Below, piece after piece: positions 60,112-64,000 of a stretch of 64,000 nucleotides of DNA. The notes below the pieces were generated by a model. The model did no database searches. It saw only the letters and a program-made list of their open reading frames with translations, and was not told where the DNA came from. Numbering within the stretch: position 1 is the stretch's first letter; each line of letters opens with the position of its first letter. The position numbers and the translations under genes are program-made. Source of the DNA: Streptomyces sp. NBC_00193 (GTDB lineage Bacteria > Actinomycetota > Actinomycetes > Streptomycetales > Streptomycetaceae); assembly GCF_026342735.1 (NCBI RefSeq), contig NZ_JAPEMM010000002.1:1178001-1242000 (forward strand). Direction: 5' to 3'.

Positions 60112-61231
60112 GCGACTTGAGCGCCGCCGCGTCGTACGGCTTCAGCTCGTCGAAGCGGTTGCCGAGGACCTTCGCCGCCCACTGCGGGTCCTGGAGCAGC
60201 GCCCGGCCGACGGCGACCATGTCGAACTCGTCCCGTTCCATGCGGTCCAGGAGGTTGTCGATGTCGCCGAGCGCCGCGCCTTCGCCGGCGAACGCGCGGA
60301 GGAAGTCGCCGTCGAGGCCGACCGAGCCCACGGTGATGGTCGGCCGGCCGGTGAGCTTCTTGGTCCAGCCCGCGAGGTTCAGGTCCGAGCCCTCGAACTC
60401 CGGGAGCCAGTAGCGCCGGGTGGAGGCGTGGAACGCGTCGACACCTGCCGCCGCCAGCGGGGCCAGGATGGCCTCCAGCTCCTCCGGGGTGTGCGCGAGC
60501 CGCCCGTCGTAGGCCTCCTGCTTCCACTGGGAGTAGCGGAAGATCACCGGGAAGTCGGCCGCGACGCGCTCGCGGACCGCGGCCACGATCTCCTCGGCGA
60601 ACTTCGTACGGGCCACCGCGTCGCCGCCGTAGGCGTCGGTGCGGCGGTTGGTCCGCTCCCACAGGAACTGGTCGATCAGGTAGCCGTGGGCGCCGTGCAG
60701 TTCGACACCGTCGAATCCGATCCGCTCGGCCTCCGCCGCGGCGTCGGCGAACGCGCCGATGACGTCGTCGAGGTCGGCGCGGGTCATCGCCTCGCCCGCC
60801 CCCTCGGTGCCGTCGACGCGGATGCCGGAGGGACCCATGGCCGGGGCGTCGGGGTACGGCGCCTCGCCCTGCTTGCGCACCATGCCTATGTGCCACAGCT
60901 GGGGGACGATCGTGCCGCCCGACTCGTGCACGGCCGCGGCGACCTTCGCCCACCCCGCCAGCTGCTCCTCGCCGTGGAACCGCGGCACCCGGTCGCTCTG
61001 CCCGGCGGAGTCGTGACCGACGTAGGTGCCCTCGGTGACGATCAGGCCCACGCCCGCGGCGGCCCGGCTGGCGTAGTACGCCAGCACGTCCTCGCCGGGC
61101 ACGCCGCCGGGGGAGAACTGCCGCGTCATCGGCGCCATCGCGATGCGGTTCGGGACGGTCAGGCCGTTCAGCCGGACGGGCCGGGAAAGGATCTCGGCCG
61201 CGCGGGAGGCGGTGGACGTGGTCACGGTCAT
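60101..61231 (-). CDS. NADH:flavin oxidoreductase (old yellow enzyme family)
   Basis: 376 residues. FMN beta-alpha barrel signatures: IAMAPMTRQFSPGGVPGEDVLAYYASRAAAGVGLIVTEGTYV, PQLWHIGMVRK, and FDGVELHGAHGYLIDQFLWERTNRRTDAYGG with the His-x2-His-like pair and the proton-donating Tyr. GSVGLDGDFLRAF and FDMVAVGRALLQDPQW bind the FMN phosphate. It reduces activated C=C bonds. It is divergent from a MarR regulator, and a large dyad in the shared region is the probable operator. Confidence 0.94.
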   Translation of the reverse strand: MTVTTSTASRAAEILSRPVRLNGLTVPNRIAMAPMTRQFSPGGVPGEDVLAYYASRAAAGVGLIVTEGTYVGHDSAGQSDRVPRFHGEEQLAGWAKVAAAVHESGGTIVPQLWHIGMVRKQGEAPYPDAPAMGPSGIRVDGTEGAGEAMTRADLDDVIGAFADAAAEAERIGFDGVELHGAHGYLIDQFLWERTNRRTDAYGGDAVARTKFAEEIVAAVRERVAADFPVIFRYSQWKQEAYDGRLAHTPEELEAILAPLAAAGVDAFHASTRRYWLPEFEGSDLNLAGWTKKLTGRPTITVGSVGLDGDFLRAFAGEGAALGDIDNLLDRMERDEFDMVAVGRALLQDPQWAAKVLGNRFDELKPYDAAALKSLSR

Positions 61232-61277
61232 GCGGGTCCTCCGGGTTGAGCTGTGGCTCGCCGGGTGACGACGAGAA

Positions 61278-61308
61278 GTGCATAGTACACAAGCTATGTA
61301 TCATGCAC
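61278..61308. promoter_or_regulatory. MarR-type dyad between ene-reductase and MarR genes
   Basis: A 31-bp interrupted palindrome: GTGCAT-N2-TACA at one side and TGTA-N2-ATGCAC at the other, 22 of 31 positions symmetrical. It lies 46 bp before the ene-reductase ATG. Confidence 0.65.
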
Positions 61309-61391
61309 ATTGCACGGCACGTTGCGGGGCCGCCGGTCCCCCGGTTCACCGGTCCGCGACAATGGGACGTCCGAAGGAGCGGGGAGGCGCA

Positions 61392-61871
61392 GTGCTGGAA
61401 AAACTGGAGCGGGAGCTGATGCTCCTCTCGCGACACCAGGTGCTGGCCCGGCGCGAGCGCGACCCCGAGCGCCTGGAGCGGTCGGCGTACGTACTGCTCA
61501 GCCGGATCGACACGCAAGGCCCCATGTCCATCGGGCAGTTGTCGGAGGCGTTCGGACTCGACACCTCGACCGTGAACCGCCAGACCGCCGCACTGCTGCG
61601 CTGCGGACTGGCCGAGCGCGTCGCGGACCCGGACGGCGGCATGGCCCGCAAGCTGCGCATCACGGAGGAAGGCGGACGCCGGCTCGCCGAGGACCGCGGG
61701 GTCAACCAATCCTGCCTGGCCCGGGTGGTCGCCGACTGGTCCCCCGAGCAAGTCCAGCAGCTCGAGGACGCCCTGGTCCGCCTCAACCGCAGCGCCGAGG
61801 CCCTGGAAGGACGACACTGGCCGCGCACGGAGGAACCCGGCACCCCCCACCCGCCGACTCCCGCACCGTAA
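61392..61871 (+). CDS. MarR-family transcriptional regulator
   Basis: 159 residues from GTG 61392 with GGGAGG five bases upstream; ATG 61362 and an upstream extension are less likely. The winged helix is ERSAYVLLSRIDTQGPMSIGQLSEAFGLDTSTVNRQTAALLRCGLAERVADPDGGMARKLRITEEGGRRLAE. It probably represses itself and the divergent ene-reductase in response to an electrophile. The Pro-rich tail is not conserved. Confidence 0.91.
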   Translation: MLEKLERELMLLSRHQVLARRERDPERLERSAYVLLSRIDTQGPMSIGQLSEAFGLDTSTVNRQTAALLRCGLAERVADPDGGMARKLRITEEGGRRLAEDRGVNQSCLARVVADWSPEQVQQLEDALVRLNRSAEALEGRHWPRTEEPGTPHPPTPAP

Positions 61872-61898
61872 GAACACCCACGGCCCCGGACGCACGAA

Positions 61899-61930
61899 AG
61901 GTCGCCTTCTCATTTCTGAGAAGACGACCT
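61899..61930 (-). terminator. Terminator after tRNA-Pro copy 2
   Basis: A 14-bp stem with one G-U pair (arms 61899-61912 and 61917-61930, 4-nt loop) lies 20 bases past the tRNA 3' end, followed by a short T run (TTTCG) on the minus strand. Confidence 0.82.
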
Positions 61931-61950
61931 CCGACCTGCATGAAGCAAAG

Positions 61951-62024
<74 letters not shown>

Positions 62025-62036
62025 ATGCTCGTTGAC

Positions 62037-62049
62037 CTGGGGTTTCCCC
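62037..62049 (-). promoter_or_regulatory. Leader mini-hairpin upstream of tRNA-Pro copy 2
   Basis: The same CTGGGGTTTCCCC (plus strand) as before copy 1, starting 13 bases before the tRNA. A -10-like TATCGT lies further upstream on the minus strand. Confidence 0.45.
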
Positions 62050-62165
62050 TGGTTGAACGCGCAGGAGAACGATACCGCACTTCCGGCGGTGCTCGCGCGC
62101 ACCTTTCTTCTCCGTGGCGGAGCGAGGCCGGTGCGAGGGGGTGGCGGAGGACGGGCCGGTGGTGG

Positions 62166-62196
62166 TTGACCTCAAGTGGGCTTGAGGTTGCACGAT
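62166..62196 (+). promoter_or_regulatory. MerR-type promoter of the transketolase operon
   Basis: TTGACC (62166-62171) and CACGAT (62191-62196) are 19 bp apart, the long spacing typical of MerR-activated promoters. ACCTCAAG-N4-CTTGAGGT (62169-62188) sits in the spacer. The ATG follows six bases after the -10, so the message is leaderless. Confidence 0.72.
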
Positions 62197-62202
62197 CGGT
62201 GC

Positions 62203-62907
62203 ATGACACGGACAGCAGCCGCGGATGCCAGGTTCCGCCACGAAGACCTGGGCGGGCTCATGGCCCTCATGACCGGGGCCGAGAAGCACGGCCCCGCCGC
62301 CACCTCCACGCTCGACGCGCTGTGGGTGCTCTACGACCGGGTCCTGCGGGTCGGGCCCGCCAGTGCCGGGGACCCGGGACGGGACCGGTTCCTGCTGTCG
62401 AAGGGGCACGGGCCAATGGCGTACTACGCCGTCCTCGCCGCCAAGGGGTTCTTCCCGGTCGGCTGGCTCAGCGGGTTCGGCGCGTACGACTCGCCCCTCG
62501 GGCACCACCCGGACCGGACCTTGATCCCCGGAGTGGAGATCGGCAGCGGTTCGCTCGGGCACGGGCTGCCGCTCGCCGTCGGGAGCGCCCTCGGGCTGCG
62601 GGCCCAGGGGCTCACCGACCCGGCCGTGTGGGTGCTGATCGGGGACGCCGAGCTGGACGAGGGGAGCAACCACGAGGCGATCGCGTACGCCGGCTCGGCC
62701 GGTCTGGAGCGGCTGCACACGATCGTGATCGACAACGACTCCGCGACCCACGGCTGGCGGGGCGGCATCGCCTCCCGTTTCGAGGCCGCCGGGTGGTCGG
62801 CGGTCACCGTGGACGGCCGGGACCACGCGGCGCTGCACAGGGCGTACACCGCACCTCATCCGGGCCGACCGCACGCCGTGGTCGCCCGGGTCGAGAAGAA
62901 GCACTGA
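62203..62907 (+). CDS. Transketolase, N-terminal subunit
   Basis: 234 residues from ATG 62203. It holds the thiamine diphosphate-binding half: RFLLSKGHGPMAYYAVLA, GVEIGSGSLGHGLPLAVGSALGLRAQGL and the GDAELDEGSNHEAIAYAG ThDP/Mg2+ motif (GDxxxxEGxxxEA), then ND-SATHGWRGGIASRF. It forms a two-piece transketolase with the next gene, 9 bases away. It moves two-carbon units between sugar phosphates, or acts in a special pathway. Expression is likely under MerR-type control. Confidence 0.92.
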   Translation: MTRTAAADARFRHEDLGGLMALMTGAEKHGPAATSTLDALWVLYDRVLRVGPASAGDPGRDRFLLSKGHGPMAYYAVLAAKGFFPVGWLSGFGAYDSPLGHHPDRTLIPGVEIGSGSLGHGLPLAVGSALGLRAQGLTDPAVWVLIGDAELDEGSNHEAIAYAGSAGLERLHTIVIDNDSATHGWRGGIASRFEAAGWSAVTVDGRDHAALHRAYTAPHPGRPHAVVARVEKKH

Positions 62908-62916
62908 GGGGGAGAC

Positions 62917-63816
62917 ATGGACACCATGCGCGAACGGTTCATCTCGGTCACATCGCGTGCGCTCGACGAGGATCCCCGGCTGGCCGTCGTGCTGGCCGAG
63001 ATCACCATGGACGGCTTCCGGCCCGCCCAGGACCGCCATCCCGACCGGGTGATCAACGTGGGCATCCGCGAGCAGCTGCTGGTCGGCGTGGGCGGCGGCC
63101 TGGCCCTCACGGGGCTGCGTCCCGTGGTGCACACCTTCGCCAGCTTCCTCGTGGAGCGGCCCTTCGAGCAGGTCAAGCTCGACTTCGGGCACCAGGGCAC
63201 GGGCGGGGTGCTCGTCAGCGCGAGCGCGAGCTACGACTGGCCGGCCGGCGGGTTCACCCACATGGCGCCGGGCGACGTGGCCCTGCTGGACACCCTGGAC
63301 GGCTGGACCGTGCACGTCCCGGGCCACCCGGACGAGGCCGAGGCGCTGCTGCGCCACGCCTACGCCGCCGGGGAGGACAAGGTCTACGTCCGGCTCTCCG
63401 CGCAGTCGAACACGGCGGCCCGCCCCGTGGCGGGCCTGGGCTTCCAGACCGTACGGGAGGGCCGTGCAGGCGTCGTCGTCGCCGTCGGGCCCCTGCTCGA
63501 CAACGTCCTCGCCGCGACCGAGGGCACGGACCTGAGCGTGCTGTACGCGCCGACCGTACGGCCCTTCGACGACGCGGCGCTGCGTGCCGCCGTCGGGCAC
63601 GGCCCGGCCGACGTGGTGCTGGTCGAGCCCTATCTCGCCGGGACCTCCACGGCTGCCGCGACCCAGGCGCTCGAAGCGGTCCCCCACCGGGTGCTCGGCC
63701 TCGGGGTCGGCCGGGCCGAGCTGCGCCGCTACGGCACGATCGACGAGCACACGGCGGCCCACGGCCTCGACCCCGCCGCGCTGCGCGCGCGGATCGATGC
63801 CTTCACCCGGCGGTGA
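62917..63816 (+). CDS. Transketolase, C-terminal subunit
   Basis: 299 residues from ATG. The pyrimidine-binding half: VVLAEITMDGFRPAQDRHPDRVINVGIREQLLVGVGGGLALTGLRPVVHTFASFLVERPFEQVKLDFGHQG has the catalytic Glu in IREQ. The last 120 residues are the transketolase C-terminal domain, with GPLLDNVLAATEG...APTVRPFDDAALRAA...LVEPYLAGTS. Split transketolases occur in archaea and in some actinobacterial side pathways. It overlaps the convergent gene by 14 bp. Confidence 0.92.
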   Translation: MDTMRERFISVTSRALDEDPRLAVVLAEITMDGFRPAQDRHPDRVINVGIREQLLVGVGGGLALTGLRPVVHTFASFLVERPFEQVKLDFGHQGTGGVLVSASASYDWPAGGFTHMAPGDVALLDTLDGWTVHVPGHPDEAEALLRHAYAAGEDKVYVRLSAQSNTAARPVAGLGFQTVREGRAGVVVAVGPLLDNVLAATEGTDLSVLYAPTVRPFDDAALRAAVGHGPADVVLVEPYLAGTSTAAATQALEAVPHRVLGLGVGRAELRRYGTIDEHTAAHGLDPAALRARIDAFTRR

Positions 63817-64000
63817 CGGGCCCCTTCGGCCCGGGGCGGTCCAGTTCCGGATGGGCCGCCGCCAGGCGCTTGGGGGCGGCCTGGCGCCAGGAGTCGGTCA
63901 GGATCGAGCGCAGCTCCGCCGCGTCCTCCACCGCTGCCAGCCGGACCCGGAGCCACGCGTAGTTGTCGTCGTGGCCGGGCCGTATGAAGAACTTCTCCGG
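63803..64000 (-). CDS. MmcQ/YjbR-family protein, 5' end outside window
   Basis: The visible 65 residues (PEKFFIRPGHDDNYAWLRVRLAAVEDAAELRSILTDSWRQAAPKRLAAAHPELDRPGPKGPVTAG) are the C-terminal part of a MmcQ/YjbR-like DNA-binding protein; WLRVRL and the A-P-K-R-L block are characteristic. The reading frame continues past the window end. It converges on the transketolase with a 14-bp overlap. Function unknown. Confidence 0.8.
   Translation of the reverse strand, partial: PEKFFIRPGHDDNYAWLRVRLAAVEDAAELRSILTDSWRQAAPKRLAAAHPELDRPGPKGPVTAG

Overview
The window is very GC-rich DNA with G/C-biased third codon positions, many GTG starts, and families typical of a Streptomyces or close relative: monomeric isocitrate dehydrogenase, PucR/PadR/AfsR-type regulators, a DesA3-like desaturase with its reductase, a GH46 chitosanase and SAV_2336-like STAND proteins. 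Genes are on both strands in short operons. It looks like chromosomal-arm or near-core DNA, with one IS30 insertion and one decayed gene as the only clear scars.

Layout. 0-6 kb holds secreted hydrolases: the 3' part of a phosphocholine-type phospholipase C, an FG-GAP-repeat protein and a phosphodiester glycosidase-like protein, followed by tRNA-Pro(GGG). 6-11 kb holds a DUF309 protein, a lactate-utilisation operon lutABC plus a VOC protein, and divergent cobF. 11-18 kb holds a PucR regulator divergent from a ferredoxin reductase/fatty-acid desaturase pair, an esterase/MarR pair, a class V aminotransferase and a LysR regulator. 18-21 kb holds a class III (anaerobic) ribonucleotide reductase, nrdD-nrdG, behind a cobalamin riboswitch and two NrdR boxes. 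21-27 kb holds a GH71/99-like secreted protein, a small P-loop-less STAND fragment, icd and a DUF805 protein.

27-37.6 kb is a set of glycan/redox genes: a sugar-nucleotide epimerase, a two-component system, a GT2, a DUF2064 protein, a methyltransferase, a membrane protein, a cytochrome b-like/Moco oxidoreductase and a GT87. A serine hydrolase/AraC pair sits in its middle. 37.5-46.7 kb holds a chitosanase, a frameshifted and internally deleted pseudogene, IS30, GNAT, CorA, a HTH-TOBE protein, an ArgP/ArgO-like pair, a tandem Nudix protein and an ArsR-VOC operon.

46.7-55 kb is the most notable locus. It is a four-gene, tightly coupled minus-strand operon: trypsin-co-occurring domain 1 protein, trypsin-like protease with a VMAP-C-like tail, MoxR AAA+ ATPase, and a 1592-residue vWA-TIR-NB-ARC-TPR STAND protein. 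This matches the vWA-MoxR-associated (VMAP) class of predicted NTP-dependent conflict systems. Here the vWA domain is fused to a TIR and a STAND module.

55-64 kb holds a 29-residue membrane peptide, an ECF sigma factor and a Cys-rich membrane protein (one likely operon). These are followed by two methyltransferases, a berberine-bridge oxidase, a PadR regulator, an old-yellow-enzyme/MarR pair, a second identical tRNA-Pro(GGG), a split transketolase with a MerR-type promoter, and the 3' part of a MmcQ/YjbR protein.
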